Source: Dyadobacter alkalitolerans DSM 23607
Lineage (GTDB): Bacteria; Bacteroidota; Bacteroidia; Cytophagales; Spirosomataceae
Reading direction: 5' to 3'
Assembly (NCBI RefSeq): GCF_000428845.1
Contig: NZ_AUAS01000003.1
Span: forward strand, 372,001 to 436,000
Length of the DNA stretch: 64,000 nt
Shown here one piece after another: positions 17,614-25,591 of the stretch (position 1 is its first letter; every line of letters begins with the position of its first letter). Both the position numbers and the translations under genes were made by a program. The notes below the pieces were generated by a model. The model did not search any database. It had not been told where the DNA came from and saw only the letters and a program-made list of their open reading frames with translations.

Positions 17614-17996
17614 GGTTCATAGTAATTTGGATGAAGGAAATTTTTTTTATACAATTATCCAAAAAGTTGTTTTTCAATCAGTTAAACAACTGATTATCAG
17701 ATACTTTGTAATCTGTATTGCAAATTAAATGATCAGGTCTGGGAAGAAGATTTTTTAATGATTCCTAAGGGTATGAAATTGAAAGGCTCAAAATCTAGCC
17801 TATGAATATGCAATGCCGGCACAATTAACTTTCGAGCATTTGTTGCCGCTTTGGGAAATTCAAAGAAAAAGGAGGCAAAAAGTAAAATGCCCAATAGAGG
17901 CAGAGATTATTTACCGCCTTGCCGTGGGTGTTAAAAGTTGAGGAGATATTTGTTTTAGTATGGACGTATTTATTAATAAAAGAAATTTTCTTAAAA
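17614..17996. other. Divergent intergenic region with overlapping hairpins
   Basis: No gene is seen in these 383 bp between the packaging operon and the SIR2-like gene. Two mutually exclusive stems share sequence: AGTTGTTT (17665-17672) can pair with 17684-17691, or AATCAGTT (17676-17683) can pair with 17688-17695. They lie 50-80 bp upstream of the terminase start on the minus strand, in a position for leader regulation or operator binding. Weak -7-like boxes occur on the plus strand, none with a good partner. Confidence 0.45.
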
Positions 17997-19025
17997 ATGA
18001 AGATCACTTACCTATTCGGCGCCGGAGCTAGTCACACAGCTTTGCCAACAGTTGACGAAATCCCAAAGGAGTACGAAAAGTTCTTGGAAATCTTCAATAA
18101 CGTCTTAAAAAGTGACAGTCACTCGATTCCACCGATCCCTTTTGAGAGTTATGACAGTATCCATTACGCTCTTCATGGTAGACTGAGATCATTTGTTGAC
18201 CATATCGCGAATCATTCAAGCATAGACACATATGCCAAAAAACTCTACCTTCAAAAGAATTTTGATGATTACGAAAGATATAAATTGTGTCTTTCTATAT
18301 TTTTAGATTATGCGCAGATCTCTCGGGGCCCTGATCAACGTTACGACACTTTTTTTGCGTCGATACTGAAAGAAAACGTGAAGGATTTCCCTAAAAATGT
18401 AAACGTAGTTTCCTGGAACTATGATACGCAGTTCGAAACTGCATATGCTGGCTATTCGGGACAGTATAGTATGAGTGGCGCTACTGACAGCTTGGGGCTG
18501 GTTTTTAAGAACAATTCTTACTCTGATTCCGTAAACCTCAAAGAATTTAATATCGTAAAGTTGAATGGATCTTTGGGGAGCATCTCTAAGGTTGATGATA
18601 CTTTTGGATATCTAACCCCAAGAAGCCCAAGTTTGAAGAGATTATTAAATATGCATGACGTTAATGCTTATGTAACTGCCTTCGAAAGTTTTACAAAAGG
18701 TGAATCGGAATCGCTAATTTCCTTTGCTTGGGAGGGTTCAAGACGTTCAGACATTATTCAAAAAGCGGTGGAAGCTACCTCCGACACCGAAGTTGTTGTC
18801 GTAATAGGATATTCTTTTCCATATTTTAATAGGAATGTTGATCGAAAAATTTTTGACAAAATGTATGGGCTGTCGAAAGTCTACATCCAAGACCCAAATG
18901 CTGAGAGCTTAGTGCAACCTGTCCAGGAACTTTGTCAACGAGTAAATAGACGAGGCGCTAAGAGGGTTGAAGTAATTCCCTTCCAAGGAGTGTCTCAGTT
19001 CTTAATTCCTAACGAGTTGGAATGA
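17997..19025 (+). CDS. SIR2-like protein with altered catalytic motif, putative defence protein
   Basis: From the ATG at 17997 the product is 342 residues and opens directly with the NAD-binding motif YLFGAGAS (residues 5-12), which argues against a longer start. Further motifs are VVSWNYD (N141, D143) and VVVIGYSFP near 270, both typical of SIR2_2-type defence NADases. The usual KLHGS, whose His is catalytic, is KLNGS here (N190). The Asn141 partner is kept. In Thoeris, DSR and related systems such proteins deplete NAD in infected cells; with the His replaced this one may bind NAD-like ligands or use another base (inference). A two-TM protein gene follows after 102 bp. Confidence 0.78.
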   Translation: MKITYLFGAGASHTALPTVDEIPKEYEKFLEIFNNVLKSDSHSIPPIPFESYDSIHYALHGRLRSFVDHIANHSSIDTYAKKLYLQKNFDDYERYKLCLSIFLDYAQISRGPDQRYDTFFASILKENVKDFPKNVNVVSWNYDTQFETAYAGYSGQYSMSGATDSLGLVFKNNSYSDSVNLKEFNIVKLNGSLGSISKVDDTFGYLTPRSPSLKRLLNMHDVNAYVTAFESFTKGESESLISFAWEGSRRSDIIQKAVEATSDTEVVVVIGYSFPYFNRNVDRKIFDKMYGLSKVYIQDPNAESLVQPVQELCQRVNRRGAKRVEVIPFQGVSQFLIPNELE

Positions 19026-19127
19026 TGACACATTCGTCATGGTAAATCTGATTATGCATAGTAACGCAGTATTGCATTTCATCTGCCCATTTATAGGCGA
19101 CAAATCCAACATATTTCTGCTCATCAA

Positions 19128-19757
19128 ATGACAAGAAGACGCGGAGAAAAGTATCGAATCATAAAATGGGCTTTGATTGTTTCAATCTTGACTGGTATTG
19201 TCCCTTTACTTTTTTATTGGTACAAATTCGGAAGTTTTGAACTTAGCGACAATTTGGAAACATGGTCACATTTTAGCGATTTCTTCAACCTTTGGGTGAG
19301 TCTAGTGAGCTTAATTCTGATTTTTTCGTTAACCTATTACATAAGTAAGATCGAAGAGCGGAGATATGAAGAACTGAGAGAACTTGACAACATGCGAAAT
19401 CGCCCAATATTGATCTGTGATACTGACTCCGCTCACTACCATATTGTAAAAAACATCGGCATAGGGCCAGCATTAAACATAAAGGCTTCCATAAAGACAG
19501 ATAGTGGAGAATATTTGCAACCTGTGGCAATCCCTCCTTTAATGGCGGGCGATTCCGCAAAGATCAATTGGATGCAACATTTCAATACTGATTCACCAAT
19601 CAAGTGCTTAGTGTATCAGGATGTCTTTAATAATTTCAGTACTACATTGGTAGACAATACGTTAAACATTGAAATGTTGATTGGCGAAAACGTATTGGCT
19701 GAATTTAAAACCAGCTCGCCGGTTCGTAAGAAGCTGCGTTGGAATGTGGGTTTGTGA
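19128..19757 (+). CDS. Two-TM membrane protein, putative partner of the SIR2-like protein
   Basis: The 209-residue product has TM helices at about 13-32 (KWALIVSILTGIVPLLFYWY) and 52-73 (FNLWVSLVSLILIFSLTYYI), a short coiled segment (KIEERRYEELRELD), and a cytosolic or periplasmic beta domain carrying KNIGIGPALNIKA near 110-122, a motif found in many uncharacterised membrane proteins. It is co-directional with the SIR2-like gene. The layout of soluble sensor plus membrane effector recalls abortive infection pairs, but no family identity is certain. Confidence 0.6.
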   Translation: MTRRRGEKYRIIKWALIVSILTGIVPLLFYWYKFGSFELSDNLETWSHFSDFFNLWVSLVSLILIFSLTYYISKIEERRYEELRELDNMRNRPILICDTDSAHYHIVKNIGIGPALNIKASIKTDSGEYLQPVAIPPLMAGDSAKINWMQHFNTDSPIKCLVYQDVFNNFSTTLVDNTLNIEMLIGENVLAEFKTSSPVRKKLRWNVGL

Positions 19758-19769
19758 TCCTTTATGACA

Positions 19770-20009
19770 TTATGCATTCATAATTTTCTGCAAAATCACT
19801 GTCAGCGTTTTACCCTCCGCAAGAAGGACTTCAATTTTCTTACTCAGCTCAAAAGAAACATTCCCGGCCCGTGCCTTTTCCAGTTCTTGAATGTACTCTT
19901 CTGTTAACGCACGCTGCTTAGCTGCAAGTGCTGTCATTGCATCACAAATCAGCTCTAATTCCGTTCTACCTTGTCCTATTTTTTCGGAGATGTTAATTTG
20001 AATATCCAT
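19770..20009 (-). CDS. Small helical protein downstream of Rep-Int
   Basis: The 79-residue product from the ATG at 20009 (MDIQINISEKIGQGRTELE) is predicted helical, with a coiled coil through CDAMTALAAKQRALTEEYIQELEKARAG. It starts 34 bp past the Rep-Int stop and is probably the last gene of the minus-strand recombination operon. A longer frame back to 20078 would overlap Rep-Int and lacks sense. Function unknown. Confidence 0.6.
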   Translation of the reverse strand: MDIQINISEKIGQGRTELELICDAMTALAAKQRALTEEYIQELEKARAGNVSFELSKKIEVLLAEGKTLTVILQKIMNA

Positions 20010-20043
20010 TGATTGAAGATTATATGTTTTAAGAATAGTTATG

Positions 20044-22563
20044 CTATTGTTGGCTAAATACGGCATCCATAGCTTCATCTAGGCTCTCCTTATCGAAACT
20101 GTTGAAGTAAGCCTGCGTTGTTGACAAGTGTTTGTGCCCAAGTGAGTTCATGATGTCAACAAGCGTTATTTTATTTGTTTTTTTCATTGCCCTGCGTGCC
20201 TTGTCCGCGAAGGAGTGCCTGGCGGTGTGAAACGAGAGCGGACGAGTAATACCACTGAGCTCTCCAATGACTTTAAGTTCTTTATTGATCAATGCGGTCT
20301 GGGAGGAAATATGATTGAACAGTCTGTTTCTAAGTGCCTCCGCCATTGTCCTTTTTGCTAAGTAGGTCACGTATTTTGCATAGGGCTCAGAATCTTGAAG
20401 AATCGGAAATAAATATTCATCACACCCACCCTCGGGACGATAGTAACTTGTCAATATCTTCCAGGAACCGGAATTCAACGCTATGCTTTTCTTGTGGCCA
20501 GTCTTGTCCATTTCATACTCTAAACGCCCGTCTGATGTGACGTTACATTGCCTGAGCTGAATGAGGTCCGCTATCCGTATTCCAGCGTTATAGTAGGAAA
20601 ATAAGTAAAAGTTCCGGCAGTGATGAGTCCAATCAGACCCGCCAGCAGCAATTAAATCTAACTCAACCATAACTTTAATTTGCTCGTCGTTCAGCTTGAT
20701 GCGGTCTGGCAGTACCGACTTTGCGCGGGTATGCGCCCGGAATGGATCTTTCACTATTGTGTCGTCAGCAATAGCAGATCTAAAAACTGAGCATACCCTC
20801 TTCATATTATCATTCAGTGTCGTTCCTTTCAGGCCTTTTGAAAGTAAAAAAATCTTATACTCGGAAATGTGAACCGGCGCTATCTCATTCATTTTGATTT
20901 TGTCATCAAAATAATTTACGAACCGGTCCATTTTGGATTTAACATGACGCTGATATCCAATTGACGAGTCTGATTTTATTTTTGCGAAATGTTTGTCGAA
21001 ATATTCTTTCACAGTAATTTCACCATTAGGTGACTTCTCAAAACTTTCGGCTCCTGGTAATCCCTCGCTAGCGGTGACCCTGGCCTCCTTGAGGTCTGCT
21101 ATCTTCTGCTCAATCGCAGCATTGTACACAGCATGTTTGCTGAATGACGACCTGATCCATTTGCCCTGCCGAGCTTGTTTGTTAAACTGTTCGAATGGGA
21201 TTCGAAATTCCATCATCACTTTTTGGCTTTTCCTGTTTTGGGTTATTCGGACAAAGATAGAGTGAAGCCCGTCATGGTTCGCGCGACTGTTTATCTCTAC
21301 ATTGAAAGTTGCAGGTCGTCTTGCCGCACCCGGGAGAATTGTTCTCGGTCGACTTGCCTTTGGTGATCTCTTATGAGCCGCGGTGTCTGAATCCGGTTTA
21401 TCTAATCTTTCTTTCGGCAAATCTTCAATTCCCCGCATTTCTTCAAATGGTTCATATCTGGCCGGCGTTAGATCTGTTTTGGTTTTGTCGCAAATTGCCT
21501 CTACATATAAAGTGTGGATTTGGGACATTTGCTCAGTTTTCGGCTTGGTAATTTTGGGACATTCTGATTTTTGTTTCGCCGTGAATTTGGGACATTCGCT
21601 TTCGTCACTTTCAGTGAATTTGGGACACTCGCGCAACACTTGGTGAATTTGGGACAGGGTGCCTTCATCTACATTTGTGAGGTCTTGCCACTTATCAATG
21701 ATCCCCTTAATCAGAAAATCATTTATCCAATCCTGCTGATTCAGTTGCCGGTATCGCGCCTCCTCTCTTTGCTGCTTTTTCCTTGCTGCTTCATGGTCTC
21801 GTTTATTTTCCGAATTTAGCTTCGGCCGAAGCCAGTACTCTTTATTGTTTCCGTTCAATACAAGTTCCCTGTCCTTGGGACCAAACGACTCTGTCTCTAG
21901 TAGCCTATTTCGAAATAAGATCTCGGAAACATATTCAACCAGTAAACTTCCAAGTTTGGGGTAGTTTTCTGTACACAGTAAATCAGCAGTGTTTTTAATA
22001 TTAATCCCCTTGGTTTGAAGGAATCTCATCTTAACTACTTTAATTTCTACTCGAACAAGGTTTTGCGGCAGAGAGTATTGTCGGCCCTTATCATAAATTT
22101 TAATGATAAATTCCGCAGTTTGGCATTGATAATAATATCTGTTTTCAATCGGCCGTTCAAAGGGAATGCCCTTATAGGTAAGCAGGCTGGTGAGCAGAAT
22201 ATTGACGTCAAAAGGCAAAACTATATTTACACCAAATTCTAAGTTGTGGAGGCTCACAGACTGCGGAGCAACATCAAGTATAGACCAAAAGTCCGTGAGT
22301 GTCACCAAAAGATCCTTAACACTAAAATTATTGTAATTATGTTTGCCGTCATTGAAAAACTTGTGGATACTTCCAGCTAACAGAAGATTAGTCGAACCCT
22401 TTGCGGTATACGCAGAAAAGGTAAAGCCTTTGTGATGGGCTATCGCTGCTTTGCCGGTGGTGTCCTCTCCGGTTTCCTGGCTGTACCTCCCCTCGAAAGG
22501 AAGCTTTTTCACCAATGCAAGGTAATCCACGTTAACCGGACCTCCTTTTAATCCATCAAACAT
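20044..22563 (-). CDS. Replication-initiator-like domain fused to a tyrosine recombinase
   Basis: An 839-residue, two-part protein. Residues 1 to about 240 resemble phage/plasmid replication initiation proteins of the gene II/X type (LHNLEFGVNI, IKIYDKGRQY, RVEIKVVKM); this match is from memory and moderate. Residues about 250-415 are a charged linker with Cys-Pro-Lys repeats. Residues about 420-839 form a tyrosine recombinase: SAM-like core-binding region, then R in YNAGIRIADL, K in DKTGHKK, HTARHSF, GHKHLSTTQAYF with the Tyr nucleophile, all intact. It may replicate and mobilise the element as one polypeptide. The gene lies 47 bp after an excisionase-like gene. Confidence 0.75.
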   Translation of the reverse strand: MFDGLKGGPVNVDYLALVKKLPFEGRYSQETGEDTTGKAAIAHHKGFTFSAYTAKGSTNLLLAGSIHKFFNDGKHNYNNFSVKDLLVTLTDFWSILDVAPQSVSLHNLEFGVNIVLPFDVNILLTSLLTYKGIPFERPIENRYYYQCQTAEFIIKIYDKGRQYSLPQNLVRVEIKVVKMRFLQTKGINIKNTADLLCTENYPKLGSLLVEYVSEILFRNRLLETESFGPKDRELVLNGNNKEYWLRPKLNSENKRDHEAARKKQQREEARYRQLNQQDWINDFLIKGIIDKWQDLTNVDEGTLSQIHQVLRECPKFTESDESECPKFTAKQKSECPKITKPKTEQMSQIHTLYVEAICDKTKTDLTPARYEPFEEMRGIEDLPKERLDKPDSDTAAHKRSPKASRPRTILPGAARRPATFNVEINSRANHDGLHSIFVRITQNRKSQKVMMEFRIPFEQFNKQARQGKWIRSSFSKHAVYNAAIEQKIADLKEARVTASEGLPGAESFEKSPNGEITVKEYFDKHFAKIKSDSSIGYQRHVKSKMDRFVNYFDDKIKMNEIAPVHISEYKIFLLSKGLKGTTLNDNMKRVCSVFRSAIADDTIVKDPFRAHTRAKSVLPDRIKLNDEQIKVMVELDLIAAGGSDWTHHCRNFYLFSYYNAGIRIADLIQLRQCNVTSDGRLEYEMDKTGHKKSIALNSGSWKILTSYYRPEGGCDEYLFPILQDSEPYAKYVTYLAKRTMAEALRNRLFNHISSQTALINKELKVIGELSGITRPLSFHTARHSFADKARRAMKKTNKITLVDIMNSLGHKHLSTTQAYFNSFDKESLDEAMDAVFSQQ
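21519..21656. repeat. Five iteron-like copies of TTTGGGACA inside the Rep-Int gene
   Basis: TTTGGGACA occurs at 21519-21527, 21553-21561, 21586-21594, 21619-21627 and 21648-21656, with start spacings of 34, 33, 33 and 29 bp. Copies 3 and 4 share GTGAATTTGGGACA plus YTCGC. Copies 2-4 are translated as ECPK(F/I)T, copies 1 and 5 in another frame as (M/L)SQIH, so the DNA rather than the peptide is what repeats. Placement in a replication-protein gene suggests Rep-binding iterons or an origin. Confidence 0.75.
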
Positions 22564-22610
22564 GTTTGTTTAATTTTTGAGATGAACAGAAAAATGAGTG
22601 AGCACAGTTG

Positions 22611-22910
22611 TTAACTACGCTTGTACTTTAAGCTTTTAACCTCAATCATTGACCTTTCAACTTCCTCCCTTTTTATACGCACACGACCTCCAATCCTTAC
22701 AGCAGTTATGAGGCCGCGCTTGATATAGTCGTCTAACGTTGGAAGGCTTACCTTAAGCAGCTTAGCCACTTCTTTGCGTGTCGTATATTCCGGCACGGCA
22801 ATTTTTGGCTCTGGTAGTTTCCACTCCTGCAGGGCCCTCACTACCGAATTTTGAATGATTACATCCAGCTCTTCGCCGCTGATGGATGTGATTTGATAAG
22901 TTTGTGACAT
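22611..22910 (-). CDS. Excisionase-like HTH_17 DNA-binding protein
   Basis: The 99-residue product has an N-terminal helical stretch, then a MerR/Xis winged HTH: YTTRKEVAKLLKVSLPTLDDYIKRGLITAVRIGGRVRIKREEV, about residues 42-85. It sits between the RteC-like gene and Rep-Int on the same strand, the usual place for an excisionase or recombination directionality factor. An inverted repeat abuts its start codon (22911-22939) and another lies at 22970-22986, likely autoregulatory sites. Confidence 0.82.
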   Translation of the reverse strand: MSQTYQITSISGEELDVIIQNSVVRALQEWKLPEPKIAVPEYTTRKEVAKLLKVSLPTLDDYIKRGLITAVRIGGRVRIKREEVERSMIEVKSLKYKRS

Positions 22911-22986
22911 GGTACCAAGTTTTTGTTGTTCTTGGTATCAAAGTAAAAGAATAGAACAATTATATCCCGTCGCGAGGATCTCGCGA
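22911..22986 (-). promoter_or_regulatory. Leader with two inverted repeats upstream of the excisionase-like gene
   Basis: GGTACCAAG (22911-22919) and CTTGGTATC (22931-22939) form a near-perfect 9-bp repeat with an 11-nt loop directly before the ATG. TCGCGAG (22970-22976) and CTCGCGA (22980-22986) form a perfect 7-bp palindrome with spacer GAT. The second is strikingly GC-rich for this AT-rich leader. Both could be operators of an autoregulating HTH protein. Confidence 0.45.
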
Positions 22987-23003
22987 GAAAACTAGCAGCA
23001 ATT

Positions 23004-23795
23004 TTATATTGAATTAACCTTTGGTATTTTAATCTTTTGCCTTCTAAATTCTTCGAGCGTATTTGTCGTCTCTGACATTTCGCGCTCCAAATTTGCCTGA
23101 GAGTCGGTTTCGAAGTCGAAAACGCTCATACACATTTTTGCCGCAGCTTTCAAATTCAAATCTCCTTTCCTAAGCGGCATTTCAATGTATCCCTTCGCCA
23201 TCAACTCCCGAATGACAAATCCTGCGACATTAGTATTGCAGAGCCACTTCAGCTTATTTACTGAACCGGCGCCGCCGTCTGCCCTTAATTCTTCCATTTC
23301 CAACATCACGGTCTTGTTCACCGTAACAACACTGGATATTATTTCGTCAACTGCACGCAATTTATTGAGGACGTAATGAATGAGCGAAAAAAGACCCGTT
23401 TCAAAATCAATCTTTTGTCCATTCTCCTTCATCTCAGACACTATCTTGAGCAAAATTCGTTCGTAAGCAGGTATTCTGTTTGTAATTGACGCAAATTTAT
23501 ATTTAAGCCCGGCAGCATATTGAAAGCGTTCCGTGGCATTTGTAAGAGCAGAAAGCCGAGAACTAACCTCTGACCCAAATTCCAATACTATGTCCGAGGA
23601 CGAAATATTAAATTTTTCCGCCAAGTCCTCTAAATAGCCCTTGGTTTCTTCACTCGGAAGAATTCTCCCATATGACACCGAAGACCCGTCTTCCAAGACG
23701 TCAATGCAAAACCTCCCGACTGACCAGAGGCTAGAATGGGTAAAAAAACGGAAGAGGATTTCCTCCCACTTATTATTCAAGGTTTCAAAATGCAT
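23004..23795 (-). CDS. Hypothetical protein with RteC-like C-terminal region
   Basis: The 263-residue product is helical. Its C-terminal part (KLKWLCNTNVAGFVIRELMAKGYIEMP, about 180-210, then a helix and CMSVFDFET) resembles the winged-helix-like ending of RteC and related regulators on Bacteroidota mobile elements; this is a moderate resemblance by eye. It lies 20 bp after the integrase stop, in the same operon. A role in controlling excision or copy number is inference. Confidence 0.6.
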   Translation of the reverse strand: MHFETLNNKWEEILFRFFTHSSLWSVGRFCIDVLEDGSSVSYGRILPSEETKGYLEDLAEKFNISSSDIVLEFGSEVSSRLSALTNATERFQYAAGLKYKFASITNRIPAYERILLKIVSEMKENGQKIDFETGLFSLIHYVLNKLRAVDEIISSVVTVNKTVMLEMEELRADGGAGSVNKLKWLCNTNVAGFVIRELMAKGYIEMPLRKGDLNLKAAAKMCMSVFDFETDSQANLEREMSETTNTLEEFRRQKIKIPKVNSI

Positions 23796-23815
23796 GTTTT
23801 ATAAGTTTTGAGTAA

Positions 23816-25141
23816 TCAGCCCACTATCTTTATTGTCGCCCCTTTGAAGTGATCATGCTCTAACATTCGAAGCGCTGTTTCTTCACCTGAGACTTTGATA
23901 TATTTCATAAATGACGTTTCGGTTTTATGTCCAGTTATCTTCATTATGTCTATGCTTGACACTCCAGCCAAATAAGCATTAGTAGCAAATGATCGTCGGG
24001 CAGTATGCGTAGAGATAACTTTATATTTTTCTACATACTTCGTGATTCGCTGGCCCCCCTTCGTCATCGCAACTTCAACCTTACTGTTTAATTCTGCTTC
24101 CTTGCCAACATCTTTTAGATATTCATTCATTTTTTGATTGCTGATTGCTCTCGGAATGGAATGTTTGTGCTTGTGCAAAATAGCCGATACCCGAGGATTG
24201 ATGGGAATAACGACCTTTGATTGAGTTTTTTGCGTGTTTACGACCAGCAGTTTTCCTTCACCCATGACATTCTCAGGCCTTAACTGAGTGAAATCAGAGA
24301 ATCTTAATCCAGTATAGCAGCCGATCAAAAATAGGTCGCGAACATTGTCCAGCTTCTTACTTTTCGATAAATCCACATTATACAACTTGTTCAATTCAGC
24401 ATCAGTAAGATAAATAGCGCCAGTCTCCTCTTTCGGCTTATTAAACTCATCACTTTCAAAGACTCGATTCTCGTGTAGTCCCTCATTTTGAGCAGCCCTC
24501 AGCCAGGCTTTAAGGTGTTTTATCTGATTACCAATACTATTGCTTGCATATTTTTTGACGTTTGTCAGCCATTTAATAAACTCCCTGTGGAAATTAAGGT
24601 CGATGTCTTCAAAATCGATAGGTCCGCCGAGGAAACTTTGAAATTCCTTCAAATTAGTGAGCGTAGTCTGATGTGTTTTCAAAGTTACTGGGACATATTT
24701 CTTATTTTTTCGTCTGATCAAGCGGTCCCCCGACTTGGATTCGTCAATGAATCGCTGAGCAAAGTTCAACAGACTTTCCTTTTGAGAAACCTTCTTCTGT
24801 AGGCGGGAGTCCTTTTTAAATTCCTTGTCCAAATGCTCCTTGAATAATTCCGGAGTCAACTCAATGCCGGATAGATCGAAGCTCCGACGTAATTCAATAA
24901 CCTTTGCGCCGTAGCGGTCGAGTTGAGTATTTGCATCTTTAAATTTCTGCCTATTCTCCCTGGATTGACTTAGTACATTAAACCGCTGTCCGTCCACATC
25001 CCAATCCTGCGGGCGCACTTTTTCGCCTGTCGAATATTTCAACCTCTGACCGTTAAATCGATACAGCATGTAAACCAAAGTAGTGTCCTCCGCCTTGGTA
25101 TCTTTGAGCACAAAGCGTACTTCATTTAATGTCCTTTTCAC
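23816..25141 (-). CDS. Tyrosine integrase of the element
   Basis: The 441-residue product has the Bacteroidota mobile-element integrase layout: an N-terminal arm-binding domain (KYSTGEKVRPQDWD, residues 34-47), a SAM-like core-binding domain at about 110-225, and a catalytic domain with R in CYTGLRFSDF, K in NTQKTQSK, HTARRSF, and GHKTETSFMKYI with the Tyr nucleophile. All catalytic residues are present. It lies 181 bp from the tRNA-3'-end att site and reads inward, so it most likely integrates the element there. It starts the minus-strand recombination operon. Confidence 0.93.
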   Translation of the reverse strand: MKRTLNEVRFVLKDTKAEDTTLVYMLYRFNGQRLKYSTGEKVRPQDWDVDGQRFNVLSQSRENRQKFKDANTQLDRYGAKVIELRRSFDLSGIELTPELFKEHLDKEFKKDSRLQKKVSQKESLLNFAQRFIDESKSGDRLIRRKNKKYVPVTLKTHQTTLTNLKEFQSFLGGPIDFEDIDLNFHREFIKWLTNVKKYASNSIGNQIKHLKAWLRAAQNEGLHENRVFESDEFNKPKEETGAIYLTDAELNKLYNVDLSKSKKLDNVRDLFLIGCYTGLRFSDFTQLRPENVMGEGKLLVVNTQKTQSKVVIPINPRVSAILHKHKHSIPRAISNQKMNEYLKDVGKEAELNSKVEVAMTKGGQRITKYVEKYKVISTHTARRSFATNAYLAGVSSIDIMKITGHKTETSFMKYIKVSGEETALRMLEHDHFKGATIKIVG

Positions 25142-25322
25142 AATTTTTATCTTAAAACCGACTTATCGATAAAATTACAACAAATTGAGAAAGGGGACAC
25201 ATTAGGGGACGTTTCTTTTTTATCTATGTTTGTTATTAGGAAAAAAGATAAACCAAGAACTAATTTATAAATCACTGGCAGGCAAACTGATTAACCAAAA
25301 CGAAAAGTATCAAAGAAATTAA

Positions 25323-25343
25323 GTTCGAGTCCTTGTCGGCCAA
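25323..25343 (+). other. Attachment site: duplicated tRNA 3' end
   Basis: The 21 nt read as tRNA positions 53-73: T-loop TTCGAGT (25324-25330), T-stem 3' strand CCTTG (25331-25335), acceptor 3' strand TCGGCCA (25336-25342), discriminator A (25343). The sequence just left cannot form a T-stem 5' strand or any tRNA body, so this is a fragment. A72 implies U1, which is typical of tRNA-Gln (inference). Within the 450-bp gene-free stretch 25142-25591, this site marks the border: left of it is element DNA, right of it a terminator and AT-rich chromosomal sequence with nothing else seen. Confidence 0.75.
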
Positions 25344-25353
25344 CAGTAAAGTT

Positions 25354-25383
25354 AAAGAGCTCATTCCGGTGAGCTCTTTTTTT
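25354..25383 (+). terminator. Rho-independent terminator just past the att site
   Basis: A 10-bp stem AAAGAGCTCA (25354-25363) / TGAGCTCTTT (25370-25379) with loop TTCCGG is followed by a T run to 25383. It sits 10 bp past the tRNA fragment, where the native tRNA terminator would be before insertion. Confidence 0.85.
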
Positions 25384-25591
25384 GTGCCTTTCTCTCTCCC
25401 CTTCCTTTTTAAGAATCTGTACAAATTAGTCGACGAACTGGCCTTTATTATCTATGAATTGGGCGATTTTATCGATAAACGCCCCTTTTATCAACAAATT
25501 TTCAATATAGGTTACTTCGCACATTTTGACCATATAATATTTCGATATGAAATATTAAATTTACTATGTTATTAACCTAAACGGCACCCAC

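Larger units (their letters stand above)
1..25343. mobile_element. Integrated prophage/satellite-like element, right-hand part
   Basis: The stretch from the window start to a tRNA-3'-end copy at 25323-25343 holds two tyrosine recombinases, excisionase-like HTH proteins, a replication-initiator-like protein, phage packaging and tail genes, defence-like genes and many small unknown genes. Everything to the right is housekeeping. The integrase nearest the border reads inward. The left border is not in the window, so the element exceeds 25.3 kb. An intact tRNA gene is predicted at that left border. The type of element (defective prophage, phage satellite, or integrative element with phage genes) is inference; the absence of portal, capsid and conjugation genes within the visible part argues against both a full phage and an ICE. 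Confidence 0.8.

Noticed and set aside
25333-25575. 80-codon plus-strand frame over the att site and terminator
   Set aside because: It runs through a tRNA fragment and a strong terminator, so it is not a gene.
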